Below are positions 1-11,325 of a stretch of 64,000 nucleotides of DNA, one piece after another. Positions within the stretch are counted from its first letter, which is position 1. Every line of letters starts with the position of its first letter. The stretch comes from Scenedesmus sp. ARA3. Its lineage: Eukaryota > Chlorophyta > Chlorophyceae > Sphaeropleales > Scenedesmaceae. The stretch is taken from assembly GCA_004335835.1 (NCBI GenBank), contig RWJK01001453.1, positions 1 to 64,000 of the forward strand, in the 5' to 3' direction. A program made the position numbers and the translations under genes. The notes beneath the pieces were generated by a model. The model worked only from the letters and a program-made list of their open reading frames with translations. It made no database searches and was not told the origin of the DNA.

Positions 1-25
1 TGATCGCACTGTATCTGGCATGCAG

Positions 26-907
26 GTACCGCACGCTTGCGGAGGAGTGCAGCAGCGATGCAGCAGCAGCGCGCGGCGCCAGCCTGGCTGCTGCCCTGTC
101 TGAGGAAGGCAGCGCAGCCAACGCCAACCTGTACCTGCTGCTGCGGGCCTGTGACAGGTGGGCAATGGTGCTGTTTGTGTACTTACGTATGTGTCTGCAA
201 GGCCGTGGTTTGGTCACAAGGCAGCTGCAACTTTGTTTGGTTAGTAGGGAGATGTGAGATGTAGGTGTGAGATGTGTGTCGAGGATGGGATTGTACTGAC
301 AGTACAATTTTGAGCAAAGCTTCATTGTCTGCAGTTGCACCAGCAGGCAACAGCGCCAAGTCACCAACAGCGCCTGGCGTGCTGCCGCCGCTGCTGCTGC
401 TGCTGCTGCTGCTGCTGCAGGTTTGCGGCCACGCACGGGCGCTACCCCGGGGCGCATGACAGCACTGTTGAGGATGACGTGCCGCTGCTGAAGCAGGCCG
501 CGCAGCAGCTGCTGGGCGAGCTTGGGGCATCATCGGGGCAGGTGCAGGACGACTACGTGGCGGAGATGTGCAGGTGAGCAGGATGACATGTTACAAAGTT
601 GTCATTTGTTATACTATGTGGTGTGTGAACTGGTGTTGGAAGCCTACCCACTACCTTTCTGCGCTGCGCTGTTTGAACCTATGACATGCACGCTTCCTGC
701 CCAACCCTGCTCTGCTGCTGCCTTTGATCTATCTTCTATTGAATGCTGTGCAGGCTGGGTGCTGCGGAGCTTCATGTGGTGGCATCAGTCATGGGAGGCA
801 TGGCTGCTCAGGAAGCCATCAAGCTGCTCACTCAGCAGTTTGTGCCATTCAGCGGCAGCCTCATCTACAACGCCATGGCCAGCACCACCAGCATTTTTGC
901 GCTGTAG
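26..907 (+). CDS. AXR1: NEDD8-activating enzyme E1 regulatory subunit (AXR1/ULA1), C-terminal exons only
   Basis: The product is the regulatory half of the heterodimeric E1 that adenylates NEDD8/RUB1 for cullin modification. Three exons are visible: 26-157, 421-573 and 754-907, all joined in phase 2 and ending in TAG at 905-907. The middle exon reads RFAATHGRYPG, then DDVPLLK, then DDYVAEMCR. The last reads LGAAELHVVASVMGGMAAQE, then AIKLLTQQFVPFSGSLIYNA. This is the conserved AXR1/APP-BP1 C-terminus (in plants AELHAVAAFVGGIASQEVIKL and QFVP.TGTFIYN). The N-terminal two thirds lie left of the window. Introns end in TGCAG and start GTGGGC or GTGAGC. The intron before exon 421 ends in a CTG tract. 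Family assignment is firm; the exon edges are read by eye. Confidence 0.93.
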
Positions 908-1250
908 CAAGCTGCTGCCGCAGCGGCTGCATAGTATGCATGTAGCTTTGCGGCAGCAGTTTTACTTTGTGACTTTAGGCAGCTGCAGCTGCCAGCTACT
1001 GCGCAACTTCTGCGCTTTTGACAGCCTGATCTTCAGCGCCATGGCCAGCACCCGCATCTGAGCGTTGTAGCAATTGCTGCTGCAGTGCCTGAGTATGTAT
1101 GTGGCTGCGCTGCAGCCTGCAGATGCTGTATAGCGCTGGCACGGTCGGCTGTATTGCCATCGCCAGCACCAGCAGCATCTTTGCGCTGTTGCAATTGCTG
1201 CTGCTGCATAGTATGTATGTACAGTTGTGCGGCAGCTGCAGTGCGGGCTG
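870..1250 (+). repeat. Degenerate copies of the AXR1 last-exon tail
   Basis: The end of the last AXR1 exon plus its flank (GCCATGGCCAGCACC, then TTTGCGCTG, then GCTGCTG and AGTATGTATGT-like sequence) recurs at about 1036 and about 1154. Both copies are diverged and the second lacks the stop codon context. They are non-coding remnants in the 3' flank. Confidence 0.7.
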
Positions 1251-2913
1251 CAGCAGCTGCATAGCGCTTGCATGTGCACAGCTGGCAGCCGCAGCGGCTG
1301 ATTTGCCAGGGTCGCAGGAGTCCTGTTGTGCAACTGGCTGTAGCACGTGTCAGGGTTGCTATTGCTGCTGCTGCAGCAGCAGGGTATGGTTATGTCCATT
1401 GATCTTGTACAGCTGCAAAGGGATGTTGTGTCTATGGAGGTGTCAGGATGGATCTGTTACATGTGTCACTGATCATCTATTTTTTCCTATCATATATGTA
1501 GAGGACACCAAGCTAACTTAGCAGGCTGCCTGCCCTACCCGCCACAACAGTGCAACAACATGTCAGCGTTATAAGCAATTTGCAAAGGCACGCAGTGTCC
1601 CCTTTGCACTACGTGGTGCCGCCCCTCCCTGCAGATCAGGGCAGCCTGGTTTCCCAGCCACCAAAACATTGCTGTACATTGCGCTGCCAAACGTGCACAT
1701 GATGCTCAAAAAGCTGCCATGCCGTCACTGCGTTACTGACTAAAGTTGCCTTTTCGCATACTGCCCAATCACGGGCATTGACTGCGTCGATGAGGTCAAC
1801 CCTGAAGGCACAGGCCAAAGTAACGTCGACGCTGACGTCAGCAGCCTGAGATGCAAGGAGCAAGCACGATCAGGCACCCAACACATGACCCAATCAGACG
1901 ATGAGCAACTACGTAGTAGTTGTATGCATGCAGCCTCCAGCACAGTTTGCAGTTGATTAAACAAACACAAGAGAACATGTGCAGCCAACACAGCGCGCAG
2001 CTGCAGCATTGGCACCAATCATTCCCTACCGTGGCAGGTCACCTGCAGCACGGTGCTGCCGGCCTGCTGGATGCGCCGCGCAGCTGTCCTTAGCACAAAT
2101 GTGTATCTGGCTGGTAAAAACAGAACGCTACTAGCCATAGTATGGGCCCGCGGCACTGCATTTTGTGAGCGTCTGGCGCAGGGGTCAGTAAAGACGCACA
2201 TGCATGGTGTTTGCAGAACAGATCCTGTTCATGCACAGTGCAGGGTTTATGCTATGCCTGTGCGGTACATCAGGCAAGTGTAAAGTCATGCCTTGCATTG
2301 TCAAATGTGTTGCACATGCACATGATCACATCACTTGCCCTGGTAACAAAAAATATATATATCCAAAGACCCTGCCAGCGCTGCCTGGTGAACAAAAAGG
2401 GAACTGCCAGGCACATGCACACATTATCCACATGCACATGCACTATCTGCATGCGTGTGCACACACTATCTGCATGTACGTGCATGTACACGCGCACGTC
2501 ACCTGGCATGTACTGCCTACTGCACACAGGCTCAAGCAGTTTGTTCAGCACACTGCCATACGACAGGCTACATGCAGCAGCAGCGACCACGATGAAGAGT
2601 GCTGCTGCTGGTCTTGGCAGCACTGCAGTGCATATGCAACACCAGCAGACGCAAAACATGCAAATGCTGCTGTGTACAATCCTTGCTGACCGGCTCTGTC
2701 ACAGTATTCAGAACACAAGATCAGCCTGCTGCGCTCTCACAAGCAGCACCTGTTCAAACACTGTCACAGCATGGCCTCTGCCACCACCGTACCCGTGTGC
2801 ACCCTGATATCAGCGCATAGTGCACACCCATCCTTGTGCTTGCATGAGCTATTAGCATGCGAGATTGTGGCCACAAGAAAGGCGAATGTTGGATGACGCA
2901 CGACGCTTTGCTT
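908..2913. other. Intergenic, no supported gene
   Basis: This stretch lies between AXR1 and the convergent minus-strand membrane-protein gene. Apart from the AXR1 tail copies it is TGCTGC- and TGCATG-rich. No open frame has exon-like edges or recognisable peptide content. Confidence 0.6.
2403..2505. repeat. ATGCAC/TGCATG-rich simple sequence
   Basis: Imperfect repeats of CACATGCAC and CTATCTGCATG-type words occur here, alternating purine and pyrimidine. It is intergenic. Confidence 0.6.
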
Positions 2914-5102
2914 TCAACAAGCTAGCGCCAAACCAAACACGTCCAGCAACGCCCGGCGGCTAAACACCCATCCGCTGCTGCTGTTCCCAACAGAGTCTCC
3001 TGTAATGTGTTTTACTACATCAGCCAGGATGCATACCGCTTCAAAAAGTTCCTCAGACGTTCCAAACACAGCTACAAGTTTGCCACCACCTTGACTGACA
3101 CACACTCGTATCACCCGCCACGTGGCTGACCTCGCACCAAACTCGCCCTGGCCATCAATCCTGCGCATGTCGCTAAGTACAAAACTTCCCCTGCAGGATA
3201 CGATGTCACGCGTCATAGACCTGGGCCGCTATCAGAAACGGCACTCATATGACTCCCCCCCTCCCCTCCCTCTTGTGTAGAAGAGGGGTAGTAACTACGT
3301 TGCAAAACCCCTGCAGGATCCTGTCATGCGCATGTCGCTAAGTACAAAACCTCCCCTGGTTCCCTCCACATGCAGCACGGCATTTGACTGACCAGCATAC
3401 AGCGTGTACTGCAGCAGCAGAGCAGAAACAAACAGAGCTGCAGGCTACGATGTCACGCGTCATACACCTGGGCAGCTATTAGGAATGGCACTCTGGGGCC
3501 ACGCGGGCACAGGTATTCAAGCTGAGCAGATGTCAGGGAATGCCGGAGCAACTCCGTGCCGAGGGTGGCAATGCACCAACACAGCAACAGCCCCGCAATC
3601 AGTACCAGCAGGTGCAGCGTCCACCTTGTGAGAAGGCTGCCTTTTTGAGCATCTTGCTGCAGAGCATCTGTCAGCTGCTGCGGCAGCTGCAGATGCGGCG
3701 GCAGGACGTCCGAAAAGTCATGTGCTGGAAGTGACGTGAAGCAATGCCACCAGCATCGGCTGCCGCCCTGCTGCTGCTGCTGCTGCTGCTGTTGGGGATT
3801 TGCTTGTAATGCTGCAGCGTTGCTGTGCCGCTGCTGCTCCTGCTGCTCTGCATTGCCGGAGGGCGCGTCCAAAGCTACTTGCTGCGCGCCGCTGCCCAGG
3901 CTTTGAGTTTGCTGCTGCGGCGGCTGCTGTGTTGTGCTGCGCGTTGTTGTGTAGCGGGCATATGCTGCCTGCTCCAAAACAAATAACACGTACAGTGGCA
4001 TGACTGCGCCAGACCACAGCAGCACTGTAATGTACAGGCTGACTCCGGGGCAGCTGCAGCACAGTAATGCAGCACAGCGCAGACAGAGATAGATAGACAG
4101 GATTAGAATGCTTGTAGTCAACGCTTTGATCAGCTGCAGGCACAGCAACCAAGCACTGCATATGCATGCATGATTGGTCCTTACAGCGTTCAGCATGTAT
4201 AATGGTGCTGAGGGTATCTGCAAACTACTACAGGGCCGCCAACGCACCACAGCTGCTGCGGCTGCAGCTGCTAACACTGCCAAAGGCCTCACACCTGTTG
4301 CATGTAGCTTGGGGCCGTGTCGGCAGCAGCACGAGCCAGTCCAGCAGTGTATCAACCAGCGAGGTAACCCCATCAAACCCCTCGTGCACCAAAAAAAAGA
4401 GCCCGTTTGCGTAGCCCATGCGGAAGCCATGCATGCCTGCAAAGAGCTGGATTGCGATGTAGTAGCAGGTGATGATGGCGTTGCTGCGCACTGACTGCTG
4501 AAGCCCAAGCATCTCTAGCAGGCGGTGAGATCCTCCTGCAAGCAAAAAAGGGAATGCCGGCAGCAAAGGCAGCGGCGGTTGGATGGCCAGTCGTGGAGCA
4601 GAGAGGATGCTGCAGGCAGGGCCTGCTCATGATGTGATTGGGAAGGCAGCAGCAGCATGTGACATTGTCCTGCAAGCACATGCGCCAATCAGCAGATAGG
4701 TTGTTGAGCAGAGGGAACGCTGCGGACAGCGCATGCTCATGATGTGTTTGGCAAGGCAGCAGCAGCATGTGATCTTGTCCTGCAAGCACATGCGCGGATC
4801 ACCAAAGAGGTTGTTGAGAGGGACGGATATCAATAAAGTTCCTGAGCCCCCAGGGGCCTGCTGGCTGTGGGTTTTTTTTAAAGGGGGATGCTGTCATCCT
4901 TGAAGCAGAGGGGATGCTGCGCACGGTGAGGTGCTGATCATGTGTGGTAGGGGAGACAGAAGCAGGGGTATTAGGCTGCAGCAATTCATTCAAACCACGT
5001 CAGCATTGGGGCTGCAGCAGGAGTGCGTTTGGCGGCTGCCGCACCTGTGGTGCCCAGCATTGTAGAGAGGTAGAACATCAGCGTGTCCTGCTTGCCCACC
5101 TG

Positions 5103-5148
<46 letters not shown>

Positions 5149-5399
5149 GTGTCAGCTGCGCATCTGTCGCAATGTGTGCGCTGCTACCTCGCTGCCCACC
5201 ATCCCACCCGCAGGCTCCACTGTCGGGCGAGCTGCAGCCAACATACCAGCGCTGGGCTGGCTCACTGTCCTGCATGCTGCACCAAACACGCTACAGCTAT
5301 GCTGGCTCACTGCCCTGCGTGGAGCATGCTGCCTCACCTCAGTGGCATGCCTGAAGGGCCTGCTGCTGCTGCTGCTGCTGCTGCTGCCGCTGCTGCTGC

Positions 5400-5452
<53 letters not shown>

Positions 5453-5540
5453 ATGATGCTGACAATGAATACACTTGAGCATGCTGCCTCACCTCAGTGG
5501 CATGCCTGAAGGGCCTGCTGCTGCCGCTGCCGCTGCCGCT

Positions 5541-5571
<31 letters not shown>

Positions 5572-6656
5572 CTGACAATGCATACACCTGAGCATGCTGC
5601 CTCACCTCAGTGGCATGCCTGAAGGGCCGCCAGTGCACAGCCTGCCTCGGGGCCATGCTGAACACAGCCATGCTGGGTTTAGGGTTTTGGGTTTGCAGGG
5701 TACAGCAGCAGGGTTGAAACACAGTGTCAGGCAGCAGCGAGCCGGGCGTGATGCCAGTGTGAGTGGCACGTGCCAGCAGTGGTTGAGCGCAAATGGGCTG
5801 CCAGCAAAGCAATATACATTGCACCGCCTGCTGCTGTGTGGTGTGCAGAGTCTGCAAGCGGTTGCACTGCCACTAGGTGCTGCTGAGGCGGGAGCAAAGT
5901 GAGCACCCTGGCCGCTTGGCGGCTTGCGTTGCTGGTGCTTTGTGCCACAAACTTGCCGGCTTTGCAGTTTGACGGTGCAAAACTGGCGGCAGCGGGTGTT
6001 TCTTAGCGTCGAGGGACTGCAGCTGATCTGGAGTGCGGCAAGCAGGCTAGTTACAAACATGCAACAACTATGCGGCTGCCGTTTAAGTTAGCCGGCATGT
6101 CTGCTGATGGAACTCACGCGCGTAGCGTTGTGAGAATCAGGTGGAAGACGAAGACGATTGCTGCCCGCCACTGTGCATACACACGCGGCAGGCACAGCTT
6201 CACAAACAGAAGCAGCAGCGCAACGACAATGGCCGCGTCGAAGATGCCCTGTTCGTTTTCTGTCACTAGCACCCTGCAAAGCAGCAGACCAGCAGCAGCA
6301 GCATCTTGTGGTGTCGGGATACAACGAAGTTGCTGCAGATGATTGCACTGTAAGTGCAGGATCTTGAATGTCCGTGCTCAGTTTAGCAGGCTACTGTCTC
6401 TGGGCTGTCTGCATGCCATTTTGCTGCTCAGCTCAGCTGCAAAAGCAAGCAGATGTCTGCCACTACACGTTGTGTTAATTAGTATGTAGTTGTTGGCAGT
6501 GCAGCCTCATATGCAAACTGCCTGGTACGCTGTGACCGCAATGACTTACCACTTGCCCACAACAGTCATCACGGTGTACAGCACCCACCACGCACTGTCC
6601 AGCTGCGAAAGCCGGTTCGCGCTGTACTGATGGCTGACAAACTCTAGTCTATACAT
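2914..6656 (-). CDS. Hypothetical multi-pass membrane protein (intron-rich)
   Basis: I do not recognise the family. A phase-consistent exon chain is seen on the minus strand: 6656-6550 (start MYRLEFVSHQYSANRLSQLD), 6273-6118, 6016-5907, 4535-4295 and 4155-3468. Hydrophobic segments are clear: FDAAIVVALLLLFVKLCL in the second exon, ITCYYIAIQLFAG in the fourth, and two stretches (VLLWSGAVMPLYVLFVL and LHLLVLIAGLLLCWCIA) in the fifth, separated by a Gln-rich loop. The 3' end is unresolved. A downstream open segment at 3190-2914 is probably the last exon, but its frame does not join simply to 3468. Another possible exon lies at about 5607-5673. The exon starts and ends are inferred from GT/AG and phase only. 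Confidence 0.55.
3174..3495. repeat. Two copies of a splice-junction segment
   Basis: Sequence around CTAAGTACAAAAC, then CCCTGCAGGATACGATGTCA, occurs at 3174-3249 and again in parts at 3342-3360 and 3441-3495. The second part contains the donor of the 4155-3468 exon. It is a decayed direct duplication of about 245 bp offset. Confidence 0.65.
4520..4830 (-). repeat. Acceptor-side copies of exon 4535-4295
   Basis: On the minus strand the real acceptor reads TGCTTGCAG|GAGGATCTCA. Diverged copies with TGCTTGCAG|GACAA or GACAATG start at about 4669 and 4789, about 120-134 bp apart, inside the upstream intron. The flanking words GCTCATGATGTG and GTTGTTGAG also repeat. Confidence 0.6.
5106..5640. 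repeat. CAG/CTG tracts and a three-copy array with donor-like edges
   Basis: A (CAG)n tract lies at 5106-5147 and a long (CTG)n/(GATG)n tract at about 5358-5460, with a shorter one at about 5515-5575. Three copies of a 35-40 bp segment (CATGCTGCCTCACCTCAGTG, then GCATGCCTGAAGGGC) sit at about 5324, 5475 and 5593. On the minus strand each carries CACTGAG|GTGAGG, a good donor. They look like donor-side copies of an exon near 5607-5673, spread apart by trinucleotide tracts. Confidence 0.7.
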
Positions 6657-7750
6657 GGCTGCCTTGCTCTGCATCAATCAGCCACGTGCTACTAGTTGCT
6701 GCTGCTGCTAGTCTGCTGCTGCTGTTGTGCCTCCTTGACAGCGCGCAGACATCAGCAAGTGTGCAGCTCAAGTCGTGTTCATGAATTCTGCTGCATGAAC
6801 GTTGGCACGAGGCCCGCGGTGAGTTGGAGAATTTTTGCTTTCGACGAACTCCTTATGACGGGGACGAGATCAAAGGCACATCCAGTTGCATTGAGACACC
6901 AAAGCCGTTGCAGAGTTCATACTTCTCATCGTCTCATCAATGCCCACCCTTGAAACCTCTGGCTGGGGCCTGAAGTGTTGGCGGTCACTGACAGCATGCA
7001 CCGGGTGACACCTACATATGTGCTGAAACATCGTGCATCTTGCACGGGCACACAAAAAGATGGTATCATCCAAGCCTCAAAATGCTAAGTGCTTTGATTT
7101 GGTGTACGAAGCCACGCAGAGAGCAGCGGATTGCTCCTGGGCCCTGTTCCAATCAGCGATGAGCGGCAGTGGCACAGGTCTACTGGCTGCTGCTGCTGGT
7201 AGGCCCAGCCCGACAACCTGTTTCTTTTTAAATAGGGTGAAGATGAGCTGCTGCAAGCAATGTTGCGATCAAGATCATGTGTTGGTGCTCTGTTGTTGAC
7301 ATTGTCTGCCCCTGTACAGCGCCTGTGCTGGCCATTCGGATTGCGTGTCTGGCATGTTGAACTAGCCGCTCGTAATCTTGAAGAACTGCGTTGCAATACT
7401 TAGAGCAGCTTCTGGTCGCCGTAGGTGAGCATTTAAGGCCAGTGACGACCCTTTGACCTTTATAGGTCAAGCGATGACTCCCGACCTTGATCACGCGGCA
7501 GCCGTGAATGGTCACGTATGGCAAGGTCGGGGCTGTTAAAGGTCACTGCAAGTCAGGAAGAGTGCAGGCAGGGACAAGCCAACGTAGATCGGGCAGGGAC
7601 CAACACGCAACTCCTTTTCAAAGATAGACTGTACCGCAAGTCAGCTAATCCGTGCAATCAATGTTTCGATTTGCCTGCAAATAAACGCATCCTAGAGGCG
7701 TCTCGCACGTCCAGGAGCTAGGCTAGGCCAGCGTGGGCAGCGGAGCCCCT
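6657..7750. other. Divergent intergenic region (promoters of the membrane protein and the cyclin)
   Basis: This stretch separates two divergent starts, 6656 on minus and 7751 on plus. It holds a short palindrome around GACCTTTATAGGTC near 7453-7468 and related AAGGTCA words at about 7523-7541. No coding frame is supported. Confidence 0.5.
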
Positions 7751-9881
7751 ATGGAGACTGACAAGGCGTGCGAGAGCTGCATCAATGAAGAGCTCAAAGC
7801 AAACGGTGCTTGCGACCAGGTGCGGGGCTGAGATCACAAGATAGCGCCGGAGATACAGGGTGCGTCCGTCAGCAGACCACTCATGAGGCCATGCATCGTG
7901 CTCAAGCGCGCTCTGTCAGCTGACGGCTCTAAAACGTCAAAAATGGCTGTCGTATGATCTCATCGCAGCCTCCTGATGCCGGTGATCGCCCCCATTGTTG
8001 TGAATCACTTGCGCGCCAGTTTGTATCTGTAACAGAGGCAAGCAGCAGCGCGCATGTTACACATAAATATTCAGGCGTCGTGTCTTAGAAACGGTTTTGG
8101 TCTGTTGCTGCTCGCAATGGTTTGCAGGCGTGCACCCCTCAGGGGCGCTTTCCTGCCGACCTGTCCTGCCAAGAGTCTGGTTGCTTCTCATCGGGTTCAT
8201 CCGAGGCGTCCATTCTTACAAGTAAGCATTTATTTGCACCCTGAACTAGCACTGTCGGGCCCGCTGTACTTGTACACGTGCAGTACAGAGTGCAAGCACC
8301 AGCAGCCTGGATTGCTGAAGGTTGGGTGCACACACATGCGCACCATACAAGAGCCTGCACTCAGGACTGTATAACAGTACAACATGCGCTGCCTGTGGCT
8401 TGTTGCTGCTGCTGCAGGCCATGTGCCTGCAACGCCTGTGGGGATGGACGTGAAGCACGGCCACCTTGCAGCGAGTTCCGACAAGGAGCTTGATGCGCAC
8501 ATGTTTGGCATGCAGGTGATGCGGCAGGCTGCTGCAATTGATTACACCAAGCATTTTTTTTGTTTAATTGGATTTTATTTGTTTTATTTGTTTTATTTGC
8601 ATTTTATTTGTTTAATTGGATTGGAACCAAACGCACGCCACGATATGGTCGGCGCAAGGGCGCAGCAGCAGCACCTAGGATGCATTGCACTGGCAGCCAG
8701 AGGGTGCACCAGCAGACCAGTCAGGCATAAGTAGCCAGCTGGCATACAAAAGCAGCAGCACGGGCTTCTAATGCCGTTGTCTTCTAGCATGCATCTGCAT
8801 GTGTGTCTTGTGCTGTCAGCCGCCTGTCGCACCAGCCTGCATCCACCCTCACACCACCCCTGCACCAGCCTCCGTACACAACCCACACCCCAGCGGCTAG
8901 AATGCTTGCAGTCAGTATACATAAAGCCTGACTGCTACCTGCCTGCTGCTGCCCTGCACTTGCGTCCTCCAGGAAAACCAGCCTGGCCGCTGCTTCTACC
9001 TTGAATCCACACAAGCGCACAGCGGCATGACTCCTGAGCAGCGCGCAGCAGCCATCGACACTATGGTGGCAGCAGCAGCAGCGCTTGGCCTCCACTCAGA
9101 GTCCCTGTTCACAGCTGTAGCATGCTTTGATGCGTACCTTGCTGCGCAGCCAACACACGTGCTGCTGCTGCAGCCACTGGGCGTCGCCTGCCTGTGGCTT
9201 GCAGCAAAGTACGAGCAGCTGTGTGTGCCGTCGGTGCACTGCTTCGCGCAGTTTGTGCGCATGCCGAGCGATGCACCCCCAGAGCTACAGCACAATGCAT
9301 CAGCGCCGCAGCAGCTGCTCGTGCTGCTGGAGGTCCGCGTGCTGCGCACATTAGACTACAATCTGGCTCGCATTGTGACAGCCAAGGCCTTCGTGCATCG
9401 AAGCATGCAGCTACTGGCGGCTGCAATGCAGGACTCAGCAGAAGCAGAAGCAGAAGCAGCCGCTGGCGCAGCAGACCCCGCGGCTGCCGCCGACATGCAG
9501 CAGCAGCAGCAGCAACAGCAGCGGCGGCAGCAGTACCGTCAGTTGTACTGGCTGACAGCTTACCTGGCAGAGGCAAGCCTGTTGGAATACAACCTGCTGC
9601 CGTTCAAGCCGAGCGAGCTCGCTGCTGCTGCGTTTGCGGCAGCGCAGCTGCTGCTGGGCCTCAAAAGCAGCGAAGCAGCGCTGCAATGCCTCATCGGCCA
9701 CAGCGTGGCATCTCTGAAGCTGCCAATGCAGTGGCTGCTGGCGCTGCAGTCTGCGCTGGCGGCGGCTCGAGCCGCCGGCCGGCCGTATGCAGTGAGTGAG
9801 ATCTACGCGAGCCCTGCTGCGCTGTATGCTGCTGACGTGGCGCCTCTGCAGAGCTTGAACGACCCGCGGCTGCTTGCGTGA
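7751..9881 (+). CDS. Cyclin (A/B/F-type cyclin-box protein)
   Basis: It probably activates a cyclin-dependent kinase. Exons are 7751-7819 (start METDKACES), a probable small one at 7969-8028, then 8128-8221, 8418-8515 and 8973-9881. All phases agree, giving about 409 aa. The last exon carries two cyclin folds. The N-terminal box contains SLFTAVACFDAYLAAQP and GVACLWLAAKYEQLCVP, the latter a standard LAAKYE helix. The C-terminal fold contains YWLTAYLAEASLLEYNLLPF and then PSELAAAAFAAAQLLLGL, the typical SLLEY/PS.iAaAA pattern. A Gln/Ala-rich insert of about 45 residues separates the folds. I see no clear N-terminal destruction box. The class is uncertain; cyclin membership is firm. An AT-rich, T-tract sequence occupies the last intron. 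Confidence 0.9.
8550..8625. repeat. TTTTATTTG/TTTAATTGGA low-complexity tract in a cyclin intron
   Basis: The TTTTATTTG word is repeated several times, with flanking TTTAATTGGATT copies on both sides. It is a T-rich island in otherwise GC-balanced sequence. Confidence 0.7.
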
Positions 9882-11325
9882 GTGTGCTGCTGCTGGTGCA
9901 AGCATGGAGGGTCCAGTCATGGGCTGTTGTTGAGCTGTTGCAGAGGCGTGTGTTGAGATGAGATAAACCAATGTGTGCGTGTGTATGTTACAGCATTTTG
10001 GAGCATGCGGATTTCTCTCGCAGGCAGTGAGTTCCTGCCTGGGGGGCTGTTACCGCTGTGCTCATGAGGCGGTGAGGATAATCACTGGAAGTATGAATTA
10101 CTATCTGCATGGAAAACAAATTACACGGCCCAAGGTGCTCGACGCATCTCAATCCATCCACAGCATGCGAATAACTGTCTGGGTGCAGGGAGTGGTGTGC
10201 AGCACTCTTTCAGGTCGAGCTGGGGTAGCGGGCTTTTTTGTTTTGGCTGCAGCGCTTGCTGGTTGCACACAGGTGTATGCATTGAGGCGTTGGTGCGCGT
10301 GTGGTGCATTCAGGGCAGCCGCATGTGCGAGCCTGTGAGCACCTGTGCCTGCTGTGCTTCTGCGGCTGGCTCTGGAAACATGGGAAAGTGGTCACTGGGC
10401 TGTGTGCTGCAGTGCATTCTGGGCGTATGTGGGGGTTGGTTGTGTTAGATTACCTTTTCTGCAGATGCAGGAAGGGACGGTTGTACATGATACTGGTGGC
10501 AACCATGCATGGATACGGAGGCAAGGGGTTTGGGGTTTTGGGCACGCGACGCGGCTGTGGTGGCAGGAGATTCTGCAGTTTTCGCATGGTAGGGGTCGCA
10601 TGTTGCTCCCTGCGCACCAGCGCAGTGTGGCAGCCTGCAAGTGGTCAAGTACTTTGCAAACTGATCTGGGCTGCGTGCATGTTTCGCTGATGGTCTGCTG
10701 CATGTGGGCAATGAGTAGCAGCGTGGTGTGCAACTACTGTTGGCGATTACGCCTCGGGGCACCATTGTCTGCGTCACTGGCACATCTGCTGCTGGCTGCC
10801 GCGGATTGTGATCACACCGCATTCATTGGCAGCGTGCATTTGTTTTTTGCATCTGCGCACCAAGCAAGTGCAAAGACTGGGGCACGCTATGTTCTGGGGC
10901 AAGGCGTCTGCAGGGTGGGTAGTGATGCAGATTGTTGACTAGTTGTTGTTGTGCTGCTGCTGGTGTGACGTAAAACAGGTTTAGGGCAACTGTTTCGGCA
11001 TGCACGCCACAGTTCTGCATTGCGTGTTGCGCTGCAGAGCCGTAGGCTGCATGGCCGCCCCAGTTGAGTGGTTGTGTGTTGGGCTAGATGCTTGGTGAAA
11101 AGTGGGGCTTGGGGACGTTGTTGGGTTGTCTGCAGGTGTATGTCTGTATGCCAGTTCTGCTTGCGTACCTGCTACTGGCTAGCGCTTGTCACGCGCGGGT
11201 CGTTTGCAGGTCATACGCAAGGCAGCAGGGCATACATGGCAGCTGGGGGGTTGTTTGAGCTGGGAAGGCTTTGCACGTACATGTACAGGGATGGTTCGAC
11301 AAGAAGAGAAGCGGTGTCCGCATCG
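9882..11325. other. Convergent intergenic region, no supported gene
   Basis: This is 3' flank of the cyclin and of the tentative minus-strand gene that ends at 11326. Open frames here lack splice-like edges and protein-like composition. Confidence 0.5.

Noticed and set aside
5083..5509. Poly-Gln, poly-Ala or poly-Leu small proteins
   Set aside because: They are trinucleotide tracts in an intron read in different frames; no conserved flanks.
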